A stretch of DNA of 64,000 bases from Alteromonas sp. IB21. GTDB lineage: Bacteria > Pseudomonadota > Gammaproteobacteria > Enterobacterales > Alteromonadaceae. The stretch spans positions 1 through 64,000 of the forward strand of contig NZ_JAEFCD010000022.1 in the NCBI RefSeq assembly GCF_016405965.1, in the 5' to 3' direction. This document shows, piece by piece, positions 8,621 through 17,532 of the stretch (within the stretch, counting starts at the first letter, position 1; each line of letters begins with the position of its first letter). Under the pieces are notes generated by a model. That model did no database searches, had not been told where the DNA came from, and was given only the letters and a program-made list of their open reading frames with translations. The position numbers and the translations under genes are program-made.

Positions 8621-10372
8621 TTATTTTGCCTTTTGCTCTTCTATAAAGGTATTTATGTGTTGTTCTAAAATAAAAAGTGGCACAGAGCCATTTTCTAAAA
8701 CGGCGCGATGAAATTTACGAACGTCAAAACGCTGTCCTAGCGCATTCTCTGCTTTTTCACGCAGCGCTTTAATTTTAATTTCACCAATTTTGTATGATAA
8801 CGCCTGTGCAGGCCATGAAATATAGCGGTCTATTTCAGTATTAACGTTGTGTTCAGAAAGCGCGGTGTTTTCCATCATATAGTCCACCGCTTGTTGACGG
8901 CTCCAGCCCATGGTATGCATGCCAGTATCAACCACTAACCGACACGCGCGCCACATTTCGTAGCTTAAGCGACCAAAGTTGTCATAAGGCGTTTCGTAAA
9001 TACCCGCTTCTATGCCCAAAAACTCAGAGTACAGCCCCCAGCCTTCACCAAAGGCTGAAATATAAGTATTGCGACGTACCATAGGTAAGTTTTCAAGCTC
9101 TGCTGCCAATGATATTTGAAGGTGATGACCAGGCACCGCTTCGTGCAAGGTCAGCGCAGGTAGGGCATACAAAGGGCGCTTATCAAGGGCATAAGTGTTT
9201 ACCCAGTAATAGCCTGGCTGGTCATCGCGGCTAGGATGGATGTACCGTCCCGTTGTATATTTAGGCGCGATAGCGTCTGGTACAGGCGCTACACCGTAGG
9301 GGGTTCTTGGCAAATATTCAAAAAGAGAAGGGAGTTTTGCGTCCATTTTCTTTGCAATAAATGACGCTTCTTTTAACAAATCTTCAGCGCTGGTGGCATA
9401 GAACTGGGGGTCTTCCCGTAAAAAAGTAATGAAGTCATTAATATCGCCATCAAAGCCTAGTTCATCCACAATCTGCTGCATTTGCTCGCGAATGCGTTTT
9501 ACTTCTGATAATCCTAAATCATGGATTTCCTGAGGCGTCATGTCGGTAGTAGTGTAATGCTTCGCTCTATTAGCATAATACGCCACGCCATCAGGCCAGT
9601 TATTCGCAGCAATATCTTTACGGGCATTGGGAATGTATTCATCTACCATGAAGTCGTAGAACATTTGATATGCAGGCAACACGCTGCTGTTTATGGCTGC
9701 CTTACCCTGTTCCGTTAGCGCTGATTTTTGTTCGGCAGTAAAGTACTCAGGAAACCGGGTAAATGGAGAATAAAAACCACTGTCTTCAGCCTTTTCAACA
9801 ATGTAGGACGCCACTGAGTTTTCAAACCCTTTCAACACGACTTTAGGTTGCGTGTAACCTTCCTTTAGCGCCTCTTTCATATAGGTGATTTGCTGTTCAA
9901 AATAAGGCTTTAGTGCGTTTAAACGACTAATGTAGGCTTGGTAATCTTCTACGCGTTTGAAAGTAGATAGATTAGGCAATGACGCCATTGAACCGTGAAA
10001 ACCATATTCTGAATTGATGGGTACCAAGTGCGCGCGATAGGTGTATTCATCCACATAATTGGCTAAACGGTATTGCTGCATCAGCAAAGCAATATAAGCG
10101 TCAGTAGAGATATTCTCTTTTTCGTACTGACTTAAGGCTTTTTGAAAAGCTCGCCATTGCTCATCTTGTGCTTTCAAGGCTTTGGGAGAGTTATCTGGCA
10201 AAACATGAGCGAGTGATGTATCGCCTTCCCTAGAGGCTAAAAGTGGCGAGACCGAAAGCTCATAGTTCCAAATTTCATCGAGAAGTTGGTACAAGCTTTC
10301 ATCGTTCAATTCTTTTGCAGTGGTGCCTATACTGCAAACTAATAGTAATGCCGCGAATATGTAGCGATGCAT
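8621..10372 (-). CDS. DUF885 family exported metallohydrolase
   Basis: 583 aa starting at the ATG at 10372 (MHRYIFAALLLVCSIG), which has GGAG at the right spacing; a longer in-frame TTG start at 10387 has none. A signal peptide is followed by an all-helical DUF885 domain with the diagnostic HEAVPGHH (410-417), a variant of the HExxH zinc-peptidase motif, and a second conserved region, SAFGEGWGLYSEFLG. Family members are predicted M32-like carboxypeptidases. Export suggests a role in peptide breakdown in the periplasm. The small membrane protein gene follows 1 bp after the stop. Confidence 0.88.
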   Translation of the reverse strand: MHRYIFAALLLVCSIGTTAKELNDESLYQLLDEIWNYELSVSPLLASREGDTSLAHVLPDNSPKALKAQDEQWRAFQKALSQYEKENISTDAYIALLMQQYRLANYVDEYTYRAHLVPINSEYGFHGSMASLPNLSTFKRVEDYQAYISRLNALKPYFEQQITYMKEALKEGYTQPKVVLKGFENSVASYIVEKAEDSGFYSPFTRFPEYFTAEQKSALTEQGKAAINSSVLPAYQMFYDFMVDEYIPNARKDIAANNWPDGVAYYANRAKHYTTTDMTPQEIHDLGLSEVKRIREQMQQIVDELGFDGDINDFITFLREDPQFYATSAEDLLKEASFIAKKMDAKLPSLFEYLPRTPYGVAPVPDAIAPKYTTGRYIHPSRDDQPGYYWVNTYALDKRPLYALPALTLHEAVPGHHLQISLAAELENLPMVRRNTYISAFGEGWGLYSEFLGIEAGIYETPYDNFGRLSYEMWRACRLVVDTGMHTMGWSRQQAVDYMMENTALSEHNVNTEIDRYISWPAQALSYKIGEIKIKALREKAENALGQRFDVRKFHRAVLENGSVPLFILEQHINTFIEEQKAK

Positions 10373-10410
10373 AAGGGTCTCCGGCAACCTTTACCGGCTA
10401 GACACGGCGG

Positions 10411-10746
10411 TTACTCTTTCGTTGGTGTATATATTGGACTAGGGAATGCCGTTACTTTATCAGATTTATTTTCTAATTTAGTAATTTTGGCAGAACCTTT
10501 TTTATTTACGGCGTCAATGCGCAAAACATTGTGCATAGGAACATACGTTTTCGTTACTTCTGAAAACTCATTTTTTAGTCTTTCATGGCTAGGGTCCACA
10601 ACAACACTTGTGTGGGTATCCCACACAAAGTCACCTATTTCGATAAAGCCAAACAAAGCGCCTTGTGTAAGGGTTTTAACATACAACTCGTAGCGTTCGC
10701 CATTGCTGATAAATTGGACGCGGTAAAGAATATCGTCTTTCGACAT
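10411..10746 (-). CDS. DUF1820 family protein
   Basis: 111 aa cytosolic protein. The conserved body (ILYRVQFISNGERYELYVKTL, GALFGFIEIGDFVWD and YVPMHNVLRIDAV) is that of DUF1820, a small gammaproteobacterial family of unknown function. The C-terminal 25 residues are basic and proline-containing, probably disordered. It lies 38 bp upstream of the DUF885 gene on the same strand, so co-transcription is possible. Confidence 0.85.
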   Translation of the reverse strand: MSKDDILYRVQFISNGERYELYVKTLTQGALFGFIEIGDFVWDTHTSVVVDPSHERLKNEFSEVTKTYVPMHNVLRIDAVNKKGSAKITKLENKSDKVTAFPSPIYTPTKE

Positions 10747-10933
10747 AGATGCTGCTCTTCACTAAAAAAATAATAATATCCGGAAATCGAGCCGGCATGT
10801 GACTCACAATTTTACCTTGCTCCTAAAATGCGAGCAACGGTAGGAAACACGTGGTAAACGAAAGCTGTTTGATGGTATTTCCCGTATTAACTGCGTTACT
10901 ATGACGCACACTTAGTTATACGGTGAAATTAAA

Positions 10934-12571
10934 ATGATAAAAAAACTCCTTATTGGTAGTGCAATGACGGCAATAACATTTGCTGCAACAGCACACAACC
11001 ACGCATCGACAGATAATGCTTTTAACCCTGATACACAACGAATCAAATCGCACTTGTTTTTCTTAGCAGACGATTTACTTGAAGGGCGTGATACTGGCTC
11101 TCGAGGTCATGAAATCGCGGCGCTTTATATTGCGACCGAATTTGCCAAGTACGGGCTAAAGCCAGCAGGCACAGATGGCTACATACAAAATGTATCGTTT
11201 CGCAAAGCCAATCTGGTTCAAGAATCACCTAAGTTTACATTTACACAAAACGGCGAAACCGTCGATTTTGATTACCCGAAAGAATATCTAGCTAGCCCAA
11301 GCTTGCTTAGCACCGAGGCCAATGTAAAAGGTGAAATGGTATTCGTAGGCTACGGCATTGTAGCTGACGAGCTTTCGCACAACGATTATAAAGACCTAGA
11401 TGTTGAAGGCAAAATTGTTGTAGCACTTGCCGGTAAGCCAAGCGACTTTCCATCAGAAGAGGGGGCTCACTTTGCGTCTGGCTATCAAAAACAAAAGTAT
11501 GCGGTAGACAATGGCGCTATCGGCATGATCACTATTACTACGCCTAAAAACGAGAAAGTGCGCCCGTATCAAAGCCGCTTAAACTACATTCACACACCGC
11601 GTATGGCGTGGTTAGACGAAAACGGCGAGCCTGCGAATAGTTTTTCGCAGCTTAAAGGTGGTGCCTATATGAGTGAAGGTGCTGCGCGTAAACTGTTTCA
11701 AGGCGCAGAAAAGAGCCTTGATGACGTTTATGCAGTTCTTGAAGCTGACAAAGTACCGCAAGGCTTTGCGTTAAACGGCACCGTTGATATCAGTAAGACG
11801 AGTGTACACGACACCATTACAAGCCCAAATGTTGTGGGTGTACTAGAAGGTTCAGACCCAGAGCTTAAAAACGAATACGTGGTTTTTTCTGCGCACTCAG
11901 ATCACATTGGTTTTGCCAAGACCGTGAAGAAAGACAACATTAACAATGGTGCCATGGACAATGCGTCAGGTACGTCAGTGATGTTAGAAACGGCACGCCT
12001 GTTTAGCGAAATGGAAGAAAAGCCAAAGCGCTCAATTTTGTTCGTGTCCGTAACCGGTGAAGAGAAAGGCCTGCTAGGTGCAGACTATTTCGCGCGTAAC
12101 CCAACGGTACCCGTTACTTCAATGGTGGCGAACGTAAACTTGGATATGCCTATTCTGACCTACGAGTTTGCCGATGTTATTGCGTTTGGCGCTAATCACA
12201 GTGACTTACAAGACTCAGTGGAAAAGGCCGCAGCCAATGCTGATATCGAGCTGAGCCCAGATCCATGGCCAGAGCAAGCCTTGTTCACACGCTCAGATCA
12301 CTATGCGTTTGTAAAACAAGGTGTACCTTCAGTGTTTATGGTGCCGGGTCTTAAGTCAAAAGATCCTAATGTAGATGGTAGCAAGGTGTTCGGTCAGTTC
12401 TTATCTACGCACTACCACAAGCCAAGCGATGATCTAAATCAGCCATTTAACTGGAACGCCGCCGAAACTTTTACCAAAGTAAACGCGCAAATCGGTTGGA
12501 CATTAGCAAATCAGAAGAACAAGCCTAAGTGGAACGATGGTGACTTCTTTGGTAAGACATTTAGTAAATAA
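10934..12571 (+). CDS. M28 family zinc aminopeptidase with PA domain, exported
   Basis: 545 aa. A signal peptide (residues 1-20) precedes an N-terminal helix, a protease-associated insert (GEMVFVGYGIVADELSHNDYKDLDVEGK) and the M28 catalytic domain. The zinc ligands can be read in order: H in SAHSDHIGF, D in GAMDNASGTS, the E-E pair in VTGEEKGLLG, D in NVNLDMP and H in FTRSDHYAF. Family members remove N-terminal amino acids from peptides. The gene is divergent from DUF1820 and ends in a terminator-like hairpin. Confidence 0.93.
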   Translation: MIKKLLIGSAMTAITFAATAHNHASTDNAFNPDTQRIKSHLFFLADDLLEGRDTGSRGHEIAALYIATEFAKYGLKPAGTDGYIQNVSFRKANLVQESPKFTFTQNGETVDFDYPKEYLASPSLLSTEANVKGEMVFVGYGIVADELSHNDYKDLDVEGKIVVALAGKPSDFPSEEGAHFASGYQKQKYAVDNGAIGMITITTPKNEKVRPYQSRLNYIHTPRMAWLDENGEPANSFSQLKGGAYMSEGAARKLFQGAEKSLDDVYAVLEADKVPQGFALNGTVDISKTSVHDTITSPNVVGVLEGSDPELKNEYVVFSAHSDHIGFAKTVKKDNINNGAMDNASGTSVMLETARLFSEMEEKPKRSILFVSVTGEEKGLLGADYFARNPTVPVTSMVANVNLDMPILTYEFADVIAFGANHSDLQDSVEKAAANADIELSPDPWPEQALFTRSDHYAFVKQGVPSVFMVPGLKSKDPNVDGSKVFGQFLSTHYHKPSDDLNQPFNWNAAETFTKVNAQIGWTLANQKNKPKWNDGDFFGKTFSK

Positions 12572-12610
12572 CTCATATATTTTTAAATATTAGCTACTAA
12601 ATATTAGTGA

Positions 12611-12637
12611 CTAGCGTCGGCTCTCATTCATGAAGGC
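12611..12637 (+). terminator. Probable terminator after the M28 peptidase gene
   Basis: An imperfect hairpin (AGCGTCGGC pairing with GCCGGCGTT, with one wobble and one mismatch) followed by TTTTTAAT, between the peptidase gene and the convergent GT25 gene. Confidence 0.6.
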
Positions 12638-12649
12638 CGGCGTTTTTAA

Positions 12650-13393
12650 TTATTGACTAATTTCTGTCAAATCAGCAGAAAGCTTTTTACGCTCCAAGTA
12701 CATTTTTATACGGAATTTTAGGTTTCGCCAAAAGGAGCTATGATTGGAGTGGCGGCCCCCGTTTACAGCTTCAATGGCGCTGACGAACGTTTTATCCTGA
12801 GTGAAGGGATACGGGCGAATTCCAACAACGCTGATCCCCACCTCGCTATGAAATTGCATATCGACATCTACGGCCCGAAAAAATAGCTTACGTTTTAGTA
12901 ATTTTTCAGCACCAGATAAACTTAATGCATATGCTGCTGCACAATTTGGAACTTTTAAAAAATTACCTAGAGTAAAGGTATTATCTAATGACATTGAGTC
13001 AATAAAAGGGTTATCGCGGTTGTCGAATAATTTAATCATGTCCCAGCCTTTAAGCTGTTCGATATGCTGTAGCAGAGACGGAAGTTTATCGTCTATACAT
13101 AAATCGTCTTCTAAAATAAGACAGTAAGGTATTTTTTCTTCAGAAATTTTCTTCCACAGGCTTTGATGGCTGATATAGCAACCTATCTCTCCTACGGTAA
13201 GATTTCTATGGTGATACTTACGATTTGCATAAGCATCATAGTGCTGTTCTATTTCTTCATTACTCAATGCCCGTCCAACAGTTGCATCAAACCGAATAGG
13301 ATGAAGACCTAGTGCGTCTAACTTCGAAGATGTTGACTCCCAACGCTCAACGCAGGCTTTCATATTGATTACAAAAATTGGGGTACTCTTCAT
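12650..13393 (-). CDS. Glycosyltransferase family 25 protein (LPS/exopolysaccharide)
   Basis: 247 aa without a signal peptide. The N-terminus PIFVINMKACVERWESTSSK and the later GEIGCYISHQSLWKKI and LILEDDLCI are the GT25 hallmarks; LEDD near residue 100 corresponds to the metal/nucleotide-sugar-binding acidic motif. GT25 enzymes add galactose or other sugars to lipooligosaccharide. A second, diverged GT25 gene lies at 20433, beside the exopolysaccharide operon. Basic C-terminal tail (KFRIKMYLERKK). Donor and acceptor unknown. Confidence 0.87.
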   Translation of the reverse strand: MKSTPIFVINMKACVERWESTSSKLDALGLHPIRFDATVGRALSNEEIEQHYDAYANRKYHHRNLTVGEIGCYISHQSLWKKISEEKIPYCLILEDDLCIDDKLPSLLQHIEQLKGWDMIKLFDNRDNPFIDSMSLDNTFTLGNFLKVPNCAAAYALSLSGAEKLLKRKLFFRAVDVDMQFHSEVGISVVGIRPYPFTQDKTFVSAIEAVNGGRHSNHSSFWRNLKFRIKMYLERKKLSADLTEISQ

Positions 13394-13467
13394 AATTAAT
13401 CGCTTTTAAACAGCTGTCGTACAGCACTATTGAAAAGTGAACTTTTGCAATAGCAGACTTATCCTCG

Positions 13468-14058
13468 TCACTTAACAAACATCTGTTTAAACGTTGCCCA
13501 TTGCTCATTGAACTGCTCTGTAGGCTTTCGTGTAAAGCCGCTGCGAATAAAGCCGTTGATGCGACCATCAGTGTAGCTAATCAACATATTGGCAATAATC
13601 GCTTCATCCGCGGAAAGTGTCTTACCTTCGCGTAGCTTGCGTTCTCTCAATACTTGTTTTAGCTGCGTTTCTAAGCGCTCAAAAAGTTTTGCGATACGCG
13701 CGCGCAAACGGTCTTGTTCGCCCATAAGAGCATCACCATTTAAGATTCGAGTAATGCCTGGGTTTTTCTCCGCAAAGCCTAAAATGAGATGCAAAATAAG
13801 CTGGCAGCGCGTAAGCGAGTCTTTTTCTTCATTCACAATTTTATTGATACGCGTGAAGAGCGTTTCTTCTATAAACTCAATGAGTCCCTCAAACATACGC
13901 GCTTTACTTGGAAAGTGGCGGTAGAGTGCCGCTTCAGACACTCCCACTTTTTCCGCTAACTTAGCTGTAGTGATACGTTGACCAGGGCTGGTTTCTAGCA
14001 TTCCAGCGAGTGCTTGCAGAATTTGGGCTCTGCGATTTGTTTTTTTGACAGCAGGCAT
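13468..14058 (-). CDS. slmA: Nucleoid occlusion factor SlmA (TetR family)
   Basis: 196 aa, close to the 198 aa of E. coli SlmA. The N-terminal TetR helix-turn-helix ([21 protein letters not shown]) and the SlmA-specific segment with [20 protein letters not shown] support the assignment. SlmA binds DNA sites and FtsZ and blocks septum formation over the nucleoid. It has a strong RBS (GGAGGA), preceded by a small hairpin at 14081-14099. It lies next to coaBC as in many gammaproteobacteria, but the dut gene usually found between them is absent. Confidence 0.95.
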   Translation of the reverse strand: MPAVKKTNRRAQILQALAGMLETSPGQRITTAKLAEKVGVSEAALYRHFPSKARMFEGLIEFIEETLFTRINKIVNEEKDSLTRCQLILHLILGFAEKNPGITRILNGDALMGEQDRLRARIAKLFERLETQLKQVLRERKLREGKTLSADEAIIANMLISYTDGRINGFIRSGFTRKPTEQFNEQWATFKQMFVK

Positions 14059-14080
14059 GACGAAAGTAATTCCTCCGCTA

Positions 14081-14099
14081 CCGAGTTACAGCAACTCGG
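14081..14099 (-). promoter_or_regulatory. Hairpin just upstream of the slmA ribosome binding site
   Basis: CCGAGTT-N5-AACTCGG forms a perfect 7-bp stem between coaBC and slmA, followed on the minus strand by the GGAGGA of slmA rather than by a T-run. It could stabilise the 3' end of coaBC mRNA or affect slmA translation. Confidence 0.4.
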
Positions 14100-14173
14100 G
14101 CTCCATGTTAAGTTGGCTTACACCAAAGCGTTTATATTTATCGTTTTTATTATCGACACTTAATAAGCATCTG

Positions 14174-15403
14174 TTAGCTTTTATTACCTAGCGCGAACCG
14201 CTCTGCAATAAGTGCAACTAGCTGTTCCGCCAGTTCATTTTTACTCGTTGCTGGAAAACGTTTATCTCCGTCTTGCCAGATAACGTGTAGCGCATTTTTA
14301 TCGCTATTAAATCCAAGACCGTCCACAGTAATGTCATTTGCTGCAATCATATCTAGCTTCTTTTTGGCTAGTTTTGAACGTGCATAATCTTCAACGTTTT
14401 GGCTTTCTGCTGCAAAGCCTACGCAAAACGGTCGGTCAGGTCTTCCAGATATATTTGCTAGAATATCAGGGTTTTTAATAAAAGTAAGTGTTAACTCATC
14501 ACCTGTTTTCTTAATCTTGTTATTGGCGATTGTGGCTGCTTTATAATCAGCAACGGCCGCGGTACTGATAAAGATATCTGTGGAAGGTGTGAGCTTTTCA
14601 CACGCCGATAGCATGTCATCGGCGGTCACAACATCAATGCGAGCGCAATTAGCTGGGGTATTAAGAGACACTGGACCTGCGACCAATGTTACGTTGGCGC
14701 CAGCCGCTGATGCAGCTTTTGCAATAGCGAACCCCATCTTGCCCGAACTATGATTTGAGATATAACGTACCGGGTCTAATGGCTCTCTTGTTGGCCCTGC
14801 GGTAATCATCACATTTCTTCCCGCTAAGCTTTTAAGTGCAGGATACCGTTGAAGTACACTGTCTTTAGCACTGTTTAATACTTCAGCAATATCGACCGGT
14901 TCAACCATTCTTCCGGCGCCTATATCTCCACACGCCTGTTCACCGCTAGCCGGACCGATAAACGTGACCCCATGCTCTTCTAAACACGCGATGTTGCGCT
15001 GCGTAGCTACCGCTTTCCACATTTGTTGGTTCATCGCCGGAGCTATGTAGAGTGTTGCCGTTGTTGCTAAATACAACGTAGTAAGTAAGTCGTCAGCCAT
15101 ACCGTGAGCGAGCTTTGCCAGCGTATTAGCTGTAGCCGGTGCAATCAATAAAATGTCGGCCCATTTAGCAAGCTCAATATGCCCCATAGCTGCCTCGGCT
15201 GCAGGGTCTAATAGATGTTGGTGGACTGGATGGCCTGATACAGCCTGTAGTGCTAATGGACTTACAAACTCTGCGGCAGAGTCAGTCACAACAACACGAA
15301 CATTAGCGCCTAACGCGGTAAGCTTTCGAACCATATCGGGAGCTTTGTAGGCAGCAATACCGCCAGTCACGCCCAGCAAAATGTTTTTATTAGCAATAGA
15401 CAT
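14174..15403 (-). CDS. coaBC: Bifunctional phosphopantothenoylcysteine decarboxylase/phosphopantothenate-cysteine ligase CoaBC
   Basis: 409 aa. The N-terminal flavoprotein CoaC domain begins NKNILLGVTGGIAAYK and contains LIAPATANTLAKLAHGMADD, the APAMN substrate clamp and ACGDIGAGRM with the catalytic Cys. The C-terminal CoaB domain begins GRNVMITAGPTREPLDPVRY and contains the ISNHSSGKMG nucleotide site. The enzyme converts 4'-phosphopantothenate to 4'-phosphopantetheine in CoA synthesis. Another CoA gene, coaD, lies at 23563. Confidence 0.97.
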   Translation of the reverse strand: MSIANKNILLGVTGGIAAYKAPDMVRKLTALGANVRVVVTDSAAEFVSPLALQAVSGHPVHQHLLDPAAEAAMGHIELAKWADILLIAPATANTLAKLAHGMADDLLTTLYLATTATLYIAPAMNQQMWKAVATQRNIACLEEHGVTFIGPASGEQACGDIGAGRMVEPVDIAEVLNSAKDSVLQRYPALKSLAGRNVMITAGPTREPLDPVRYISNHSSGKMGFAIAKAASAAGANVTLVAGPVSLNTPANCARIDVVTADDMLSACEKLTPSTDIFISTAAVADYKAATIANNKIKKTGDELTLTFIKNPDILANISGRPDRPFCVGFAAESQNVEDYARSKLAKKKLDMIAANDITVDGLGFNSDKNALHVIWQDGDKRFPATSKNELAEQLVALIAERFALGNKS

Positions 15404-15610
15404 AAAAGAACACTAAATCTAAATATTGATATTAGCCTACCATGGTGACAAAAAATCGGATAGCTGAACGAAAGTCGATGTCGCCGAACGAAGGTGTTTA
15501 ATTTTTTGATTATGGCCTAATGCCGAAGAAGAAACAGACCCTTAATACAGTCGTTAATATATTGGTATTCATCTATAAACTCAGTTTGATTAAGCTGGTG
15601 GACCGAATGT

Positions 15611-16288
15611 ATGTCGATAAAAGTATGGCCGAAAAGCGAAAGGCCTAGAGAAAAGCTATTACAACACGGCGCAGAAAGTTTAAGTGATGCAGAGCTTATT
15701 GCCGTACTGTTAGGAAAAGGCGTTAGGGGTAAGAGCGCAGTGGCAGTGGCTCACGAGCTATTGATTGAGCTTGGGTGCTTACGTGGCGTTGCAACGGCGT
15801 CACTAGAAAAATTTTCTAAAATAACTGGTGTTGGCCCGTGCAAGTATGCGCAGTTTCAGGCTGGGTTTGAAATTTACAAACGCAATTTAGAAATAAAGCT
15901 CAAGCGACAGGATGTGTTTAATAATGTTGATGACACTAAACGCTATCTGCAGGCTAAATTAAGAGATTGTGAACGGGAAAAATTTGCCCTTTTAATGCTG
16001 GATAGTCAGCATCAACTCATTGCATTTCGAACTATATTTAACGGTACGATCAACAGTGCGGCGGTATACCCGAGAGAATTGATCAAACAAGTTATGATCG
16101 ATAACGCCGCTGCGATCATTTTAGTCCATAATCACCCTTCAGGCGTAGCTGAACCCAGCCATGCAGACATCCGTTTAACGGCAGAGATCAAAAGCGCCAT
16201 GGCATCGATCGATGTACCCGTGCTCGATCATTTTGTGGTTGGAGACAAAGAAACCATTTCATTTGCGCAAAGAGGCTTGCTAACATAA
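15611..16288 (+). CDS. radC: RadC family JAMM-domain protein
   Basis: 225 aa, the normal RadC/YicR length. N-terminal helix-hairpin-helix UPF0758 part (SLSDAELIAVLLGKGVRGKS), then the JAMM metal site H173-N-H175-P-S-G followed by D186. Not essential for DNA repair in E. coli despite the name; the function of the family is still unclear. In E. coli radC directly precedes rpmB-rpmG-mutM; here an exopolysaccharide operon and a glycosyltransferase gene lie between them. Confidence 0.92.
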   Translation: MSIKVWPKSERPREKLLQHGAESLSDAELIAVLLGKGVRGKSAVAVAHELLIELGCLRGVATASLEKFSKITGVGPCKYAQFQAGFEIYKRNLEIKLKRQDVFNNVDDTKRYLQAKLRDCEREKFALLMLDSQHQLIAFRTIFNGTINSAAVYPRELIKQVMIDNAAAIILVHNHPSGVAEPSHADIRLTAEIKSAMASIDVPVLDHFVVGDKETISFAQRGLLT

Positions 16289-16298
16289 GAAACCTTAG

Positions 16299-16328
16299 TC
16301 ATTTGTCGATTATAATCTAGTCAAATGA
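16299..16328 (+). promoter_or_regulatory. Possible promoter/operator upstream of the exopolysaccharide operon
   Basis: A perfect -10 hexamer TATAAT (16311-16316) is flanked by the inverted repeat TCATTTG (16299-16305) and CAAATGA (16322-16328). The position, 65 bp before the first gene of the operon, suits a regulated promoter, but no good -35 element is visible. Confidence 0.35.
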
Positions 16329-16380
16329 TTGAAAATGATTTAGCATAGGATTTAATGGGTAATTTTATTAAAGGACTGTT

Positions 16381-16749
16381 ATGAAGAAGTCAATTATCGC
16401 GTTGTTCGCATCTGCTCTTGTTGTTACAGGAGTGAGCGCACAGACATCAGAAGAAAAAAGTGGTGGAATCCTTGCTTTAGGTAACGGAGCTACAAATTCA
16501 GAGCTTGTTGTATCTGGGGCTGTTGGGGTCGGTATCTTGGCTGCTATGATCAACAACAACCGCTCCGAGTCAGGAGGAGTTGGTCCAGATCCAGACCCAG
16601 ATCCAGTTTTCGTTTGTGAAGGCGATGATCCTCTTGTAGACGGCGTGTGCGTTGGTACTACTAATACGGTCACTGTAACGACCTCTGGTACTGTGACACA
16701 AACTATTACTGTGCCTGTTACATTTACTTACGCGCCGACCGTACAGTAA
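16381..16749 (+). CDS. Secreted YjbE/GfcA-like protein
   Basis: 122 aa. A signal peptide (cleavage after VSA, residue 20) precedes a Gly/Ala-rich hydrophobic stretch, an acidic Asp-Pro repeat (PDPDPDP), two Cys residues and a Thr/Val-rich tail. E. coli YjbE and GfcA are also short exported proteins ending in Thr-rich stretches, and they head the same kind of operon, so position and composition support a YjbE-like role; sequence identity is low. A terminator-like hairpin separates it from yjbF, so it may be made in excess of the rest of the operon. Confidence 0.7.
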   Translation: MKKSIIALFASALVVTGVSAQTSEEKSGGILALGNGATNSELVVSGAVGVGILAAMINNNRSESGGVGPDPDPDPVFVCEGDDPLVDGVCVGTTNTVTVTTSGTVTQTITVPVTFTYAPTVQ

Positions 16750-16764
16750 ATCTAAGAGTATTCG

Positions 16765-16795
16765 AAAAAGCCGCTTTTTTTAGCGGCTTTTTTTA
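16765..16795 (+). terminator. Intra-operon terminator/attenuator between yjbE-like and yjbF-like genes
   Basis: AGCCGCT and AGCGGCT form a 7-bp stem flanked by A-run and T-run (CTTTTTTTAT). The next gene on the same strand starts 48 bp later, so this is expected to cause partial termination within the operon. Confidence 0.8.
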
Positions 16796-16842
16796 TTTAT
16801 ATAGCAAAATTATTTGTTTTTAGTTTTAGTCGGCGTACCTCA

Positions 16843-17532
16843 ATGAAACTACACATTCTATCAGTCATTCTAGGCTTTCTTTGTTTTTCTCTCTCAGGGT
16901 GCTCAACCACAACACTCGCTTATAACAATACACTCAAGCTCGCTTTTAAAGACCGAAGTGTATCGTATACGGTCGAGGAAATAGCGGCGAGTAAAGCAGA
17001 TATCATGCAAATTAAAGCGGGTGAACGAGATACTGCTTCACTTGCATTAGCCTACATTGATGGTGACAAGTACAGATGGGTATCAGGTGACAGAGTAATT
17101 TTCACTTTGCACCACGGTATCATCGTTAAAACAGAAGGTTTAGATAACGACCTTTATTACACGGGCAACCTTCAGCATAACCCACTTGCAACGAATAATG
17201 TTTTGCCGTTTAACTGGGATCGCAAGGTTGACATTGCCGCTATTGGATACGGCATACCAATAGACTCATCGTGGAGAATTGAGGGAGAAGAAACCCGTGA
17301 ATACCTTGGTTTTTCTGTGCCTGTAATCAAAGTCGTTGAGCGCGTGTCATTTTCAGAATACACCCCTTTTATTGATGTGGGTTTGTCGTGGGAAAATACT
17401 TATTTTTTGCATCAGTATTCAAAAGCGCTACTGGCCTCAAAGCAGCAGTTTAGCCCGGAAGGGGACGTGTACGACATGGTCTACTTAAGCCGAATTGTGC
17501 GTGAAATGACCAAGCAAGGAGCGGCACAATAA
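16843..17532 (+). CDS. yjbF: YjbF/GfcB-type outer-membrane lipoprotein of exopolysaccharide export
   Basis: 229 aa with a lipoprotein signal peptide; the lipobox LSGC puts the lipidated Cys at residue 20. The remainder (DKYRWVSGDRVIFTLHHGIIVKTEGL) is the YjbF/GfcB domain. Family members are lipoproteins encoded with exopolysaccharide or group 4 capsule secretion genes. The stop overlaps the start of the next gene, indicating translational coupling. Confidence 0.87.
   Translation: MKLHILSVILGFLCFSLSGCSTTTLAYNNTLKLAFKDRSVSYTVEEIAASKADIMQIKAGERDTASLALAYIDGDKYRWVSGDRVIFTLHHGIIVKTEGLDNDLYYTGNLQHNPLATNNVLPFNWDRKVDIAAIGYGIPIDSSWRIEGEETREYLGFSVPVIKVVERVSFSEYTPFIDVGLSWENTYFLHQYSKALLASKQQFSPEGDVYDMVYLSRIVREMTKQGAAQ

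Noticed and set aside
13347-13568. Minus-strand frame overlapping the slmA end and the GT25 start
   Set aside because: It is a shifted frame of slmA and of the GT25 start, both of which are firmly identified.
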